Assembly: GCA_033675265.1 (NCBI GenBank) | Contig: JAUJYZ010001384.1 | Span: forward strand, 152,001 to 216,000 | DNA: 64,000 nt | Reading direction: 5' to 3' | DNA from: Actinostola sp. cb2023 | Lineage: Eukaryota > Cnidaria > Anthozoa > Actiniaria > Actinostolidae | Part shown: piece after piece, positions 10,624 through 21,634 of the stretch | How positions within the stretch are numbered: position 1 is the first letter of the stretch | Layout of the letters: every line of letters begins with the position of its first letter | Made by a program: the position numbers and the translations under genes | Notes under the pieces: model-generated | What the model was told of the DNA's origin: nothing | Databases searched by the model: none | What the model saw: the letters and a program-made list of their open reading frames with translations, nothing else

Positions 10624-13590
10624 CACCCCCGGGTGTAAAGCCCTGGGGCGGATCTAGGATTTCAAGGTGGGTGGTTCACCCCAGAAGGAAATGTCGCGCT
10701 CGCCAATTAAAAAAAAAAAAATCATATTATTGAATTATTCAGTGACCCTCCCCTAGATCCGCCACAGAAGCCAGTTTATCAGTTTAATCCTTTACAACTG
10801 ACCTAAACACATTATTACCCACCATAAAACCCTAAACCTAACCTTAGAACAACCCTCAGAAAAATATAAACCAGTGGGAAAAATTACACCACAGCATTTA
10901 TACTGTCAAGTGCAATACTCACATTTCGGGTTGATTATTGTACTCCTTGCCATCCCAGAAATGCTTGTACCCACACAAACATCTAGCAATACCACTAACT
11001 GGAGTGGTTGTTCTATCACCATTTCTATATATCAGTGAACCATCGGGCTTAACGTTCCTCAGGGAACCCTTACATAGTACGCATTCTGTTACATCTGCAC
11101 CCTGAGAGAGGAAAATGTAGAAATTGATTATTTAAAGACATGAATGAGATTCACAGAGAGAACCTAAGCGGCCTTTCTCTTTCTTTTTTTCTTTTTTTTT
11201 TAATAGTTTAAAATAAAAGCTTAAGATTGATCTCTTACATTGAATGCTCTTTTTATTAAATATTATATATTAAATGGATGATTGTATCCATGGATAATAA
11301 TAATGCTTTTATTTCAACATGTACATACAATGATGTAAGTAATAGATACAAAATGAGTGGCTGAACTGTATGGTATTTACAATGGCGAGCCGAACTTATC
11401 GAATCCAACGATGTACATGTATATTATAAGTGGATGTTTTACTATAATTTGGATGAAAGGAAACAGTTGGGCCAAGAAAATCTAAGTTAAGGTTGAATGC
11501 AAATGAGGATGATTCTGTATCCGATTTACAGATGTCTGCTATGCTTATGATTTCTATTGTATTTCCCTCATTAATTATTCATGAATTCGATAAGTTTAGA
11601 TAAATATAACTTAGCATTCTTCTCCCTAGAGGCCATAAGTAAATAAGAGGACATACCACAAGAAACTATCGTAAATTTGTTTTTTACCACAACAGACAGA
11701 GAAAACATCCGAAAACGCCGAGAAATTTTAAAAGAAAAACTGATTCAAGCGCGCGCTAGCTCCGTGCGCGAGCGAACACGCAATTTCCGTGGTATGTACT
11801 CTTATTTACCACGGCTCTAAGCCAATCAGAGTGCGAGAAACTGACTAGTTGTGGTAAAAAAGTAGATTTATAAGTGATAAGTGGATGGAAGAATGAATGA
11901 ATGAATGGATGAATGAATGGATGAATGGATGAATGAATGGATAAATGGATGAATGAATGGATGAATGAATGGATGAATGAATGGATGAATGAATGGATGA
12001 ATGGATGGATGAATGAATGGATGGATGGATGGATGGATGGATGAATGAATGGATGAATGCATGGATGGATACACATTTATCGATACAATGTACCTTGTAT
12101 TTTGTTACTTCCAAAACATCGTTGTCTGCATTGTATGTACACACAACACTGTGTTCAGGAAATGAATACATCTCTCCGACAGACAATCTTCCTTGCACTT
12201 GCGATGCCGAAACATACATTCGACCACCAGGAACAAGCCACCCCAGATCAACAGGACACAGGTACTCAGACACTGCAGTACATGACAGACACCTCAAAAG
12301 CAAACTTGCTTCAACTGTCTGTCTTGTTCTGTCAATGACTGTCTTTGGACGTACACCAACCACTCCAGATGGCTTGAACACAAATTGATGAACCTCAGTA
12401 ACAAGGGAAGCCGAGATGTGGTTAATCTCAAGGAACTTCTCATCCATGGCGGTGAGCAAACGATCAAGATATGCATCACTCATACTCTTCGTGCCACCAA
12501 TAACACACACATCGGTCGTCTCAAAATCAATATAGGCCTTCACAAGTTCATTAGGAATACCCCAAGCTTTTGGTATAACCCAGCTTGGGACCCTTGCAGC
12601 GGGTTTGTTACGTACATTTACTAGGGGTATATAATGATTTCGCCCTGAGTTACTCCATGCTATAGCTAACGGTGGTATGCGCTTGCCATCTTTAGTTTTA
12701 CACAAATCTACAGGGACTAGAGCTGGTAGAAACGTTCCACTGTAGTCGGCACTCGATTGAATACCAGACACGCTGTCTAGTAGTAGTATAGGTCTGTGCA
12801 GTACATTCGCCAGTCCAAAGATGTGTATATTCCTGAGCCCAAGAGGTTGGTCATCCTGCGGCTCGAAGTCTGGCCCAGCCTCGGAGATAATTAAGTCCCA
12901 TTCCTCCCGACCAATGAAATCCATGAACAAAGTTCTATACTTGCAGATGTTGTCCTTTAAATGCTTCTGCAGATTGGTCATTAATGCATGCCAGAAGATT
13001 TCTCGGCCAATCAGGGCACGGGAAATAGCATGTACAAGACAATGACCATCTCCATCAACATGTAGAGAAACAAGCCTCTCCTCGTTGTCATTGACAAGTT
13101 TTATTTCCTCTAACAATCCATGAAGGTAGTTAGTGGAGCCAGATTTGTCCTTTCCATATCCTGGAGTCTCTAGATACTCCGGCTCGATCGAAAAGGCTCG
13201 ATCGCCCACATGAGCACAGTCGAAAGCTTCACCTTGACCCATTTCTTGTAGCAGTTTTGCCTTGGATGTGCTCTTGTCCATTCCATAATACGTCAATATT
13301 GGAGACAGGATCCTACAATGATAGTTCGAATATCCTTTAACCTTTACCAGGTCCGTGCCTTTCTTCAGTGCAGTTCCCGTCAGAAGTACCGATCGTAAGA
13401 GACTGCGTATAGCTTCTTCTGAGTCTTGGATAAGTTGCACAGAGGTTAAGGCTTCTTTATGGAAGTGTTTTCCACAACCAGTGCATTCGATGCTCGATGC
13501 AGCGTAAGAAGGGAAGAACAGCTTCGTCTGACATGCTTCGTCAGGGCAGAATCCACTGAAGACCCGTATTTCAGGCTGGTTGGACCACAT
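3280..13590 (-). CDS. VCPIP1: VCPIP1 (VCIP135) OTU-family deubiquitinase, complete gene
   Basis: Exons (minus): 13590-12094, 11101-10923, 10130-9913, 8274-8027, 7384-6937, 6295-6099, 5050-4793, 4203-3280. All joins have GT..AG borders and keep frame, giving about 1322 residues (human about 1222). The protein matches vertebrate VCPIP1 along its length: a Cys-rich N-terminus, the OTU core with [22 protein letters not shown] and [10 protein letters not shown], a second Cys cluster in exon 2 ([19 protein letters not shown]), FPVSLDWGG, a UBX-like segment in exon 5 ([10 protein letters not shown]) and an acidic tail. In vertebrates this enzyme trims ubiquitin and works with p97/VCP and p47 in Golgi and ER membrane fusion. 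The start was chosen because the first ATG gives the conserved N-terminus. Confidence 0.93.
3491..3842 (-). repeat. In-frame coding minisatellite in VCPIP1 exon 8
   Basis: Unit starts (plus strand, CTTGGGTTCCCTGTGG) are at about 3491, 3572, 3653 and 3758, giving spacings of 81, 81 and 105 bp, all multiples of three. Confidence 0.8.
4215..4712. repeat. Palindromic-unit minisatellite filling VCPIP1 intron 7
   Basis: About five units each pair GAACCTCTCGTAAGCGACCA with its near reverse complement (GGTGGTCGCTTACAAGAG), so each unit can fold back. Units are about 80-125 bp. Confidence 0.8.
5128..5828. repeat. Minisatellite in VCPIP1 intron 6
   Basis: About 60-bp units are built from CATTTTCACCTTATTTGGAA and TTTCCTTATTTGGACT. 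The left units are regular and the right ones decay. Confidence 0.8.
5829..6087. mobile_element. Palindromic MITE at the exon 6 donor of VCPIP1
   Basis: Inverted ends read CATTCTCAAAAAGGTTGTCC and its reverse complement. The right edge lies about 11 nt from the exon 6 donor (GT at 6098). A copy lacking the left end lies at 40825-41018, inside KIAA0825. Confidence 0.8.
6514..6849. mobile_element. Palindromic MITE in VCPIP1 intron 5
   Basis: Inverted ends begin AGGTGCGGTAATACGAGCAA, with long imperfect arms rich in GTTGC/GCAAC. TTAA flanks both ends, which would fit a piggyBac-type target site. Confidence 0.75.
6937..8274 (-). CDS. VCPIP1: VCPIP1 exons 4-5: linker and UBX-like domain
   Basis: Exon 4 (8274-8027) carries the conserved [19 protein letters not shown]. 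Exon 5 (7384-6937) carries a UBX/ubiquitin-like fold: a KRIRLS strand, [25 protein letters not shown] and [14 protein letters not shown]. It then enters a charged Glu/Lys linker. The UBX-like part is expected to contact p97. Confidence 0.88.
7472..8007. repeat. CAT/CAC trinucleotide array in VCPIP1 intron 4
   Basis: Imperfect (CAT/CAC)n runs from 7472 to about 7792 and from about 7819 to 8007. The right edge is about 20 nt from the exon 4 donor at 8026. Confidence 0.9.
8347..8382. repeat. (GACA)n microsatellite
   Basis: Nine perfect tetranucleotide units in VCPIP1 intron 3. Confidence 0.95.
8621..8753. mobile_element. MITE with 9-bp target duplication
   Basis: It begins GGTGGCGGCTAAATGGGATG and ends with the imperfect reverse complement. 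GTTTAAAGT flanks it on both sides (8612-8620 and 8754-8762). A 9-bp duplication suits a Mutator-like element. The same ends bound a larger element at 14829-15820. Confidence 0.85.
8763..9356. other. Intron 3 sequence without recognised features
   Basis: AT-rich intron sequence of VCPIP1. No gene or clear repeat was seen. Confidence 0.4.
9357..9745 (+). repeat. tRNA-derived SINE with its 5' half tandemly repeated
   Basis: Four units of about 79-89 bp share TACTTCATTATGGCTGTGTT and GTGGTGTAGTGGTAACACAT, which looks like a tRNA 5' half with A box (TGGTGTAGTGG). Only the last unit continues into a B-box-like GGGTCGAGTTCC (about 9718) and a 3' arm that can pair with the 5' end. The anticodon stem is poor, so I call it a tRNA-derived repeat, not a tRNA gene. 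Confidence 0.65.
9913..11101 (-). CDS. VCPIP1: VCPIP1 exons 2-3: second Cys cluster and conserved core
   Basis: Exon 2 (11101-10923) encodes [10 protein letters not shown] and [15 protein letters not shown]. Exon 3 (10130-9913) encodes [26 protein letters not shown] and [16 protein letters not shown]. All closely follow vertebrate VCPIP1. The join splits an Ile codon (AT|C). Confidence 0.92.
10194..10631. mobile_element. Foldback element with G-run and C-run arms
   Basis: A run of 27 G (10198-10224) leads into TACTCAGGGGTATCAGTG; the reverse complement ends at about 10556, followed by about 58 C (10563-10620). GGTGTAAAG flanks both sides (10185-10193 and 10632-10640), a likely 9-bp target duplication. 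It lies in VCPIP1 intron 2. Confidence 0.75.
10643..10767. mobile_element. hAT-like MITE
   Basis: Left end CTGGGGCGGATCTAGG and right end CCTAGATCCGCCACAG are inverted repeats typical of hAT-derived MITEs. Non-coding. Confidence 0.7.
11679..11862. mobile_element. Short inverted-repeat element in VCPIP1 intron 1
   Basis: TTTTTTACCACAAC at the left and GTTGTGGTAAAAAA at the right, with a second inner pair (TTACCACGG, CCGTGGTA). Confidence 0.55.
11884..12068. repeat. GGAT/GAAT tetranucleotide array
   Basis: An interrupted (ATGG/ATGA)n array whose right edge lies about 25 nt from the exon 1 donor of VCPIP1. Confidence 0.92.
12094..13590 (-). CDS. VCPIP1: VCPIP1 exon 1: OTU catalytic domain
   Basis: This exon gives 499 codons. 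By family alignment the predicted catalytic residues are Asp181, Cys184 (in [10 protein letters not shown]) and His319 (in [10 protein letters not shown]). Four N-terminal cysteines (FCPDEAC, ECTGCG) form a likely zinc site. The donor is AAG|GTACAT at 12093. The frame stays open for about 80 more codons into the intronic array, so retention of intron 1 would add an IHPS-type tail rather than an immediate stop. Confidence 0.93.
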
Positions 13591-13714
13591 TTGCGCGAGA
13601 AAAGCGTGAAAATGAAAGTCACATTTTCAACTTCTTGCTGTATTTTGTTTTGGCTTTGAATGGAAGACACTTGTGCGCATGCGTGGAGTTCGTAGAATCT
13701 TGATTTCTTTCGGG

Positions 13715-13787
13715 CATTCTCGTACCCAGAGCTCCTCGGTCGACGGGAGAAGGAACGACCGACCGAGGAGCTCTGGGTACGAGAATG
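13715..13787. mobile_element. Near-perfect 73-bp hairpin upstream of VCPIP1
   Basis: CATTCTCGTACCCAGAGCTC and its exact reverse complement form arms of about 28 bp, about 125 bp upstream of the VCPIP1 start codon, in its likely 5' UTR or promoter. Confidence 0.8.
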
Positions 13788-13927
13788 GATTTTGGGTGAC
13801 ACAGGAAGACCGTCATAAATTTGAACGATCTTTGAATCGGTAAAAAAGGGAGAAATTAAAAAGAAACGGAAGAAAAATTGGAATCTGGTTGGGATTCGAA
13901 TTTCCGGATGTCTTCTGTGTACAAAAT

Positions 13928-14409
13928 AGATGAATGGATGGATAAATGGATGAATGGATGAATGAATGGATGGATGGATGAATGGATGGATGGATGGATG
14001 GATGGATGGATGGATGGATGGATGAATGAATGGATGGATGAATGAATGGATGGATGAATGGATGAATGGATGGATGGATGGATGGATGGATGGATGGATG
14101 GATGGATGAATGGATGAATGGATGAATGGATGAATGAATGAATGAATGAATGAATGAATGGATGGATGGATGGATGGATGGATGGATGGATGGATGGATG
14201 GATGGATGGATGGATGGATGGATGGATGGATGGATGGATGAATGGATGGAAGAATGGATGAATGAATGAATGGATGGAAGAATGGATGAATGGATGGATG
14301 GATGGATGAATGAATGGATGGATGAATGGATGGAAGAATGGATGGATGAATGGATTGATGGATGAATGAATGGATGGATGAATGGATGGATGGATGGATA
14401 AATGGATGG

Positions 14410-14445
<36 letters not shown>

Positions 14446-14742
14446 ATGGATGGATGGATGGATGGATGGATGGATGGATGGATGGATGGATGGATGGATG
14501 GATGGATGGATGGATGGATGGATGGATGGATGGATGGATGGATGGATGGATGGATGAATGGATGGATGGATGGATGGATGGATGGATGGATGGATGGATG
14601 GATGGATGGATGGATGGATGGATGGATGGATGGATGGATGGATGAATGGATGGATGGATGGATGGATGGATGGATAAATGGATGAATGGATGGATGGATG
14701 GATGAATGAATGGATGGATGAATGAATGGATGGATAAATTCT
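13928..14742. repeat. Large (GGAT)n array
   Basis: About 815 bp of GGAT repeats with scattered GAAT variants; the stretch 14409-14640 is nearly pure. Confidence 0.97.
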
Positions 14743-14828
14743 GCACTAAATAAAAGGGAAACTGCTTCAATTTGACTAAATTTTGACCATGCATTTGGGC
14801 TCCCTGTGCAACACCGGAACCACGTTTG

Positions 14829-15820
14829 AGTGGAGGCTAAAAGGGATGCCTCAAAAGGACCTTATTAAATATTCATTTCCATGACGTCAGTCGACGCTTT
14901 CCGAAAGAGTTCTCGGGTTTCGTTTTTTTTTTGATCGACTGATCGACGGGAATTTCGAGAACTGCATTATATTGAGCCAGTTGAACAATTTTGTTGCAAT
15001 AGACTGACTAGTATGGCTATGCTGAAGATATATCAAGCTCTAATGCAGTTTTTCTTCCTTTTATAACAAATATGTTGGTAAACAAAAGAGATATTACAGG
15101 CGCGTTCCTGGGCATTTTTCAGCTTTAAGCGCGCGACCGAAAAGTGTTGAAGAACATCATTATAGTTAGCGCAGATACTGAATGAGTTCGTCCCGGCCTG
15201 TATCCCTGGTGAGGTATACTTGAACGGCGGCTGTCAGTGTTCTGCAGGTGACTTGCAAGATCGGTTTTGGCGCGAAATTGCAGTAAGACGTAAAAGTTAC
15301 TTTTAGCTTCAGTGTGCCGACTGCCACATTTATTCGTTTCTCTCAGGATGTCATGGTATGATTTTTATTTACTACCGAAAAATTAATGCTCTTTGTAATT
15401 ACCAAGTTGAGAAATTGACACAAAAACAATACCGCGCGCAGTCTAGACATGGTGTACGCGAGCAGGGTCTTTGAAGAGTTTCATTTAAAATATCCCTTTC
15501 GGAGGCAATTATTTGGGAACTGACACAAGGGAGAACTTTTTTTAGGAAAAGTTTTTTTTTCCTTGACATGGTTAGTATAGAGTTTACTGGAGAGGAATCA
15601 ATACGACTAAAATGAGGCCAGCGTTTATAGGTTGTGACACTATATACGTGATTCTGAATATTAACCAGTACACTCAGAGCCAGTGATTGTGCATTTTGAT
15701 TTCCCCATGTGTTCCGCCATATTGGATTTAATTCTTCGGGAAATGAGCTCGGGGGATTGTCGGACATTATCCGTGACGTCGTGGAATTGAATATTTGAGG
15801 CATCCCTTTTAGCCTCCACC
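14829..15820. mobile_element. Long element sharing ends with the MITE at 8621
   Basis: Left end GTGGAGGCTAAAAGGGATGC and right end GCATCCCTTTTAGCCTCCAC are perfect inverted repeats, about 990 bp apart. The interior has no convincing transposase. It may be a non-autonomous relative or a fusion of copies. No clear target duplication was seen. Confidence 0.7.
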
Positions 15821-16696
15821 CGCTCGGTTGAGCGAATCCAAAGCTTTCAGTTTTATGTGTTTCTTTGAATTTGAATTTGAATTCGCAGCGAATTTCCAAT
15901 GTTTGAAGAGCGTAGCGGTTTTTTCCCAGTGATGTGTCGGAGGATCTCCCTCTTGAGACTAGACGTGAGTTTGGACCCCTCCCCCCGTCAATCCACCATC
16001 CCTCCCCTACCCTAAGTAGAACACACAGCGATTGAGATATATCTTCTTTATTCTTTAGTTTTAAGATGTGTTCACCAGCACATGTTTACATAAAGCACGC
16101 GATATTTACTTAGTGACAGATGTAGGTGGGCGTCGGGTGGGCGTCCTGTCCACCTTCTAAAATATCTTTGTCGCCTTAGAACAAAACTTTTCGATTTAAG
16201 ATTCGATATATAAGTTTTACATTTTGCATCAGTTCAAAACTGATTCTGTACAGCTGCAGTTGAAATTGTAGTTTTTGTTGTTGTTGAATATTGAATACGT
16301 AAATTTTAGTCCTCGTGCCATACGTGGGCGTATCCGCGGGACGTCTTTTCAAATTTACAGACCCCGGGAAATTAAAGAGGCAGAGCTGCATGAGGTATAG
16401 TTAGAGCGTATTTCAGTATCCTGAGTTCAGATGGTTGCCAACATGTTGCCTTTGGTGTCTAAACTTATTTAAATACATTCTAGATTTACCCGCGAAAAAT
16501 CTCTGCTGTCTTCTTCAGCAAATTTTTTCCCTTCAGAATATCATCATTTCGCCGATTTAGTGCAGACCCGGCCATTCAGGTTTATAATTCCCTCCCTGAG
16601 TGCCTGAACTCGGCCGTTCGCAACGAAAACATTAACAAATATAATAGCGTACCTTTCTTCAACCAGCGAGTAGTTGGGGCTATGTGGGACATACGA
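15821..16696. other. Spacer downstream of the GPCR
   Basis: It lies 3' of the minus-strand GPCR. No coding pattern or strong repeat was recognised. Confidence 0.4.
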
Positions 16697-17713
16697 CTAG
16701 AATTGTGACTGCATGTGACGTGTAGTGGTGATATGCACACTACGTCTCGATCGCACACGCAACAGGCTCAAGACAGCCGTTCGAATCTCCTGCATCCTGA
16801 AACAATAAATACAAGGATTACAGGAACTTATTATACATATTATAGTCGTAGCTATATTTGCAAGGGCTTTGACTATTGGTGTAAAACCGTAAACAGCTTC
16901 CAACGCAATGTAAACTGAAAAGGGTAAATAGCACAAAAGCGAAATCATGAAAACCAGAAACATTGTCATGGCGGATTTGCGGTACTTCTCCACGTCCAGT
17001 TCATCCTTGTTCTTGTTCATTCCTCCGGCGTTTAATCGTTGGCTAGAGATGTGTTTTTCAATGTCTTTGCGATGTCTTTGGACGATTTTGTAGACTCTAT
17101 GATAAGCAACCGATGCAATGATAATGCTTAACATTTCCATTGTGAACACAATCGCTCGGAATACATCTTTCTCGACGAATTTCAAAGCGGTGTTGAAGAC
17201 TGAGATTACCCAGAGAGATGAGATGACTAGGCGTACACGGTGTGTGGTCACTAGTTCGTTGTAGCGTAGATGTAGTTGTACGGCTAGCAGCCTCTCAACT
17301 GCGATGGCCATGAGACTCATCAGTGACACCCCAGTTGTAGCAAAACCAATACAGACGTGAACTAGCTTGATGTAGCACACAATTCTCCACCGTTGGTAGA
17401 TCTCAGCTATCTTGTAAACAACGTACAGTGGTTGCACTAACGATCCTACCAGAAAGTCCGCCATTGCTAAAGAGCAGAGTACCATCTTACAAGGCTGTTT
17501 CTTCATCGAAGAAGACAATATAGCTACCAACACAAGAGCATTCCCAACAACTGCACAAACGGAGAATATCGCGTTCAGCACACAAGTAATAATATTTGTC
17601 CAGTATATAAATTGGGTCTTCTTCGAATTCATCAAAACGTCCAATGAATACGAGACGCAAATATTGTCGTTGATGTACGACAAACTTTCTGAAACATTCA
17701 CGGCCATTTTCAT
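16697..17713 (-). CDS. Class A (rhodopsin-family) GPCR, intronless
   Basis: The 338-residue single-exon protein has seven hydrophobic segments. Visible marks are GNALVLV with Asn58 in TM1, LAMADFLVG with Asp86 in TM2, Cys113 before TM3, Glu140-Arg141-Leu142 in place of DRY, the CYLPF Pro264 in TM6, and NPCIY (299-303) in TM7. An NxS glycosylation site is near the N-terminus. The second extracellular loop has no cysteine, so the usual TM3-ECL2 disulfide cannot form in the normal way. It resembles amine, adenosine or melanocortin-like receptors expanded in cnidarians; the ligand is unknown. The pseudogene at 54470-55568 belongs to the same subfamily (shared LRYNE after TM3 and QP in TM2). Confidence 0.88.
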   Translation of the reverse strand: MKMAVNVSESLSYINDNICVSYSLDVLMNSKKTQFIYWTNIITCVLNAIFSVCAVVGNALVLVAILSSSMKKQPCKMVLCSLAMADFLVGSLVQPLYVVYKIAEIYQRWRIVCYIKLVHVCIGFATTGVSLMSLMAIAVERLLAVQLHLRYNELVTTHRVRLVISSLWVISVFNTALKFVEKDVFRAIVFTMEMLSIIIASVAYHRVYKIVQRHRKDIEKHISSQRLNAGGMNKNKDELDVEKYRKSAMTMFLVFMISLLCYLPFSVYIALEAVYGFTPIVKALANIATTIICIISSCNPCIYCFRMQEIRTAVLSLLRVRSRRSVHITTTRHMQSQF

Positions 17714-17789
17714 GCCGCAGTTCTGAATAACTTACGCCTCTTTGTTCAACTGAATTCAATATTTGTTTGCACAATTTCAAGAACAAATT

Positions 17790-20115
17790 GCTTTGTAAGT
17801 TATATTATTGCAACACAAATCGATGAAGTTGACTGAGTTCAAACAGCTTTGGAAACTCGCGGATTTCTTGGGCGGGTTCTCTGCGGCCTGCTTTACAATG
17901 TAATTATCTTCAGCTTAAACTGCGCTGTGAGGACGCTGTGAGTAAAGTGTTAGCTAGGCGGTAAATGCAGGTGGTTTTAGCAATAAGACTGAATAAATAA
18001 GCAAATAGGTTATCTGCAGATCCAACCTATGTTGACGTAGTGTTTAATCGTATCTGATCAGAACAAAAACCGTCAAAAATGACTGTTCTCTTCGGGGCCG
18101 GGACTACAAGCTTTCGAGACCGCAAAATGACGAGTGTTTCCAACCGTTATCTTAGTTTCATAGTCAGTTGTCTTCGCGACAACAAGCCGGGGTTTTAATC
18201 TTTCTCTGTATAGCTTACTAATGAATGGCCTAAAAGCAATTTTCACCCATTTGTGAATCAATACAGCTATTGAAAAACGTGTTTTGCAGATAACAATTCA
18301 GCCAATGAAGTTTAGGTTTTAAAATTACTTATCCCGTGGCTTAATTCCTTTATGGCATTATCAATGCCAAATGGCCGTTGTTCTAATGTAGGACAGTTGC
18401 TACATGAATATTTATCCCTCTAACTGCTATTCACGGTTGTTGGGATAAATTAATCAGTGTTTTCATCAATACAAAATTATGTTTGTAATAGTTGACATTT
18501 GACGCATCCTCTAGAACAATTACTACTTCCAAGTATTAATGAAAAATATGACAATTATGATGTTTAACAGTAAGCTTTTTATTGATAAGGACATTTTAGA
18601 ATTAAACTGTAAAGTTCCTGTCCGCATGAAAGATAAGAGTAAATAAACCTTTAGAGTTTGTTGGTGATAGACATTCAGCAAACTCTATAGGAAGCAATTG
18701 CATGTATCCATATGGTCATAACTTTTTTAAATTTATTCATTGAAGACATTTTTTGAATGAAATTCAAAATTTAAAAAATTTGAGAATTTAAAAATTCTTA
18801 AAAATAATATGCGTTTTCACGCTAAATAGCATTTTGCACGTTCAGAATTTTATTTACTTTTTTTAATATTACTTTTTTTTTTTTTAGTATAATAAGATTG
18901 TTTTAATTAATTTTAAATTAATTTTTAATGTTTTTATTTTTGCGGCTCGTTTAAATTCTGGGATTACATCCCCTTCCTTTTTATATAAATGTCCACTACA
19001 CTTCCTAATTGCAATAACATTGTTATGTAAAAATGAAAAACAAAAGCCAAACAGGGATTAATTAGCTTAATCACCGTTTGCAGCATTGTTTGTAATTTAC
19101 TCACATTGTTTTTCATTAGTCTCGCGAGCTAGCTACTTTTCTTTTAGTTTTTCTTCTTTATTTTAGCAAGATAATCATACACTAAATTGAAGAATCGTTG
19201 TCAGAAGCTAATGCCGCAAGGGATACCTGGGAAAGCGGTAAATGAGTCAAATCTGAACGTCGCTTATTCGTAATTTATTTCCCGAATATGTGTAGAATAT
19301 TGCTTAATTTATTAGAGAGATCATGTCTTTCAATAAACACCGACACTTTCCTCTGACTACATAAAACTTAGCTGATTTACCGCTTACCCATACATCCTAG
19401 CGGTCTCAGCTTCAATGTTCTATGATTTTGAACCCGACAACGATTCTTCAATTTAGTGTAGTATATATAGAAAGGATATTATTACATTACACGGAACTGA
19501 TACGAATTTTATCTTCGAGATTATCAGTTTTTCGGAAGAAGAGAAAGAGGTATTTCATCGATTATTATATGACACAAGAAAATCCTGCAATTTGATTGGC
19601 TGAGAGGAGTGGTATTTATTTTCAAGCTTTCAGATGGGGTATTTCAAAATCACCATGGCAACAGCTGTCGTTGAGGTTTTCTTGTCAAAAAAAATGACAG
19701 AAAGATCGATTCGGCTGCTGAAATTTCGTGAGAATTCAAACAAGGGAACTTTGTTAATATTTACTTAAGTTAAGAGGTTCTCGGGATCAGTGTCATAGAT
19801 ATTTGTATGGTCTTTTTTTCACCTTTTCCGAATCCACTTCTTAAAGTAACGTTATTAAAATAGCCCGGGATCAATACATTTTTACCACAATCCTTTGCGC
19901 GCGTAAACCACTATATCTCTTAGAAACTATGGAACAGAATTTTGAAAACGTCAAAATTTACAAGTGTGAAGCTGTACAAATACAGCTTCTTTCGTCCTTC
20001 AGAAGACCTTTCATGTCATGGCTTTGTTTACTTAATTATGGACAGTCAAGAAGTGTGTCTTTTCAAATAATGCACTCTTTTTTAAATCCGATTATAGTTA
20101 TGAGTCGATGTCATT
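17790..20115. other. Gene-free AT-rich region
   Basis: No coding frame with protein-like content. Very AT-rich around 18750-18960. A motif CCTTTTCCGAATCCACTT at about 19826 recurs at about 21918, so some dispersed repeat is present. Confidence 0.5.
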
Positions 20116-20116
20116 G

Positions 20117-20182
20117 TAGGCTCAGTATCCAGCCGCTGGGGTTTCGTGCGCCCGCGATACTCTTCCCCCGATACTGAGCCTA
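20117..20182. repeat. Short inverted repeat
   Basis: TAGGCTCAGTATC and its reverse complement bound a 66-bp hairpin; GTCATTGT lies on both sides. Confidence 0.6.
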
Positions 20183-21212
20183 AGGTCATTGTTATACGGA
20201 TCAGTATTTGTATATATATCTAGCATATGGGTATTTTGTCTGCGCATGCGCCAACACAGCATTGACCAGTGACGTCTCAACCATTTTCCAGCTCGATAGC
20301 TCATTTTAAGGATATTTTGTAGGAGATCTACGCGTTTCTAAAGTTTAAACGTCATGAAAATTTACTCATTTTTAAAGACGATAAACACTTCTTCCCCTGG
20401 GTATATCTTTGGCCGCTGTTATTTCTTTTGATGGCGAGATATTTTACATTGAAATGCGACTGTGGTGTTTGGAGTTGGATGTTCAGCGTTAATTATTTCT
20501 ACAATTAATATTCTACAGCACTGGATTAACGCTTGGTAATTGTGATGAAAGTAAACTTTTAGAATTTTAATGAAATGGTCTTTCAGGTGGACGCGATTTC
20601 GAGCTATGGCCCGGTGAATATGTAGAGGTGTTCAATTTAGGTCGAACTTTAACGAGATATTTCTTGAAATTTTTACCGACCCCCAAGTTGGAGATAATTA
20701 CCACAGCATTCATTCCTTTATATAATTTCAGTTTTTATAGAGAATGGCGTATACTCAGTGTAATGGCGGAATTGATGTTTTGTGTTACTTCTCGAAGTCA
20801 TGGTTCGATCTATCATATCTTCGTCTATTTCCTTATTCTAAGTCTTTGAAGTATAAATGAGAGAACAGACTTTGCAGAAAAATTAGTTGCTGAGAAGATT
20901 AAAACTTGTTTCCACTGTTTTGCATTGCAATATTTTTGCTTACCATTTACGGGACTCGCGACGAGCAGAAATGTGGACTCCAAGCATTCAAGTCAAATTA
21001 TCTTTCGATTTCTACCGACCCCCAAGCTGCTTAATGTTACGGAGGCGAAGATTATTCAATAGTCATTCCATTCATCACAATAAATGACTTTCAAAAAATG
21101 CATAGCTCCTGCTATGAATCAGTTCAAAGTGCATGTATACGGCGAAGACGGCAGCCATTGTCAGTTTAGCTTGTCATGTCTGGACCTCCCTCACCTTGCA
21201 ATATACAACTCA
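20183..21212. other. Spacer, nothing recognised
   Basis: No gene recognised. The short text CTACCGACCCCCAAG and a near copy (TTTTTACCGACCCCCAAG) occur at about 21014 and 20670. Confidence 0.35.
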
Positions 21213-21362
21213 TAGAGCAGATTTCGTATGACTGTGAAAAACTTACGGCACGGACATGCCGCGGTGCCGTGATGATTTAGGATTTCGAATGATTTTGTGC
21301 CGTGACCGTGCCGTGCCGTGCCGTGCGCCGTGGTTTTTCACAGTCATACGAAATTTGCTCTA
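21213..21362. mobile_element. Palindromic MITE
   Basis: Inverted ends AGAGCAGATTTCGTATGACT and the reverse complement, with CCGTGCCGTG-rich inner arms. Confidence 0.75.
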
Positions 21363-21634
21363 ATGCATCGTAAATACTTGTTATAACAACTGCAGCATGC
21401 CTTCAGCATTGATAAAATAGAATCCATCATTTCTGAGTTGCATATATTCATATAGACAAGTTAATAAATAAATATATGAGATAGAACTTCGCCATCTTCT
21501 TTGTTATTCCTGTTATTTAAATTAGCGCGGGATGGCGCGGGATATATGCGCGTGTTAGAGGGTCTTTGTGTTCATGTAATGTTCATGTTGGCATTTCACG
21601 CATGCGCAGACAAAATGCCCATGTGCTTATATAT

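Noticed and set aside
13856..14794. 312-residue frame of HPSI repeats on the minus strand, and GWMD frames on plus
   Set aside because: Direct translation of the GGAT array; no start context or flanking coding sequence.
15399..15899. 166-residue minus-strand frame, possible transposase in the 14829-15820 element
   Set aside because: It runs past the element's end and shows no transposase motif.
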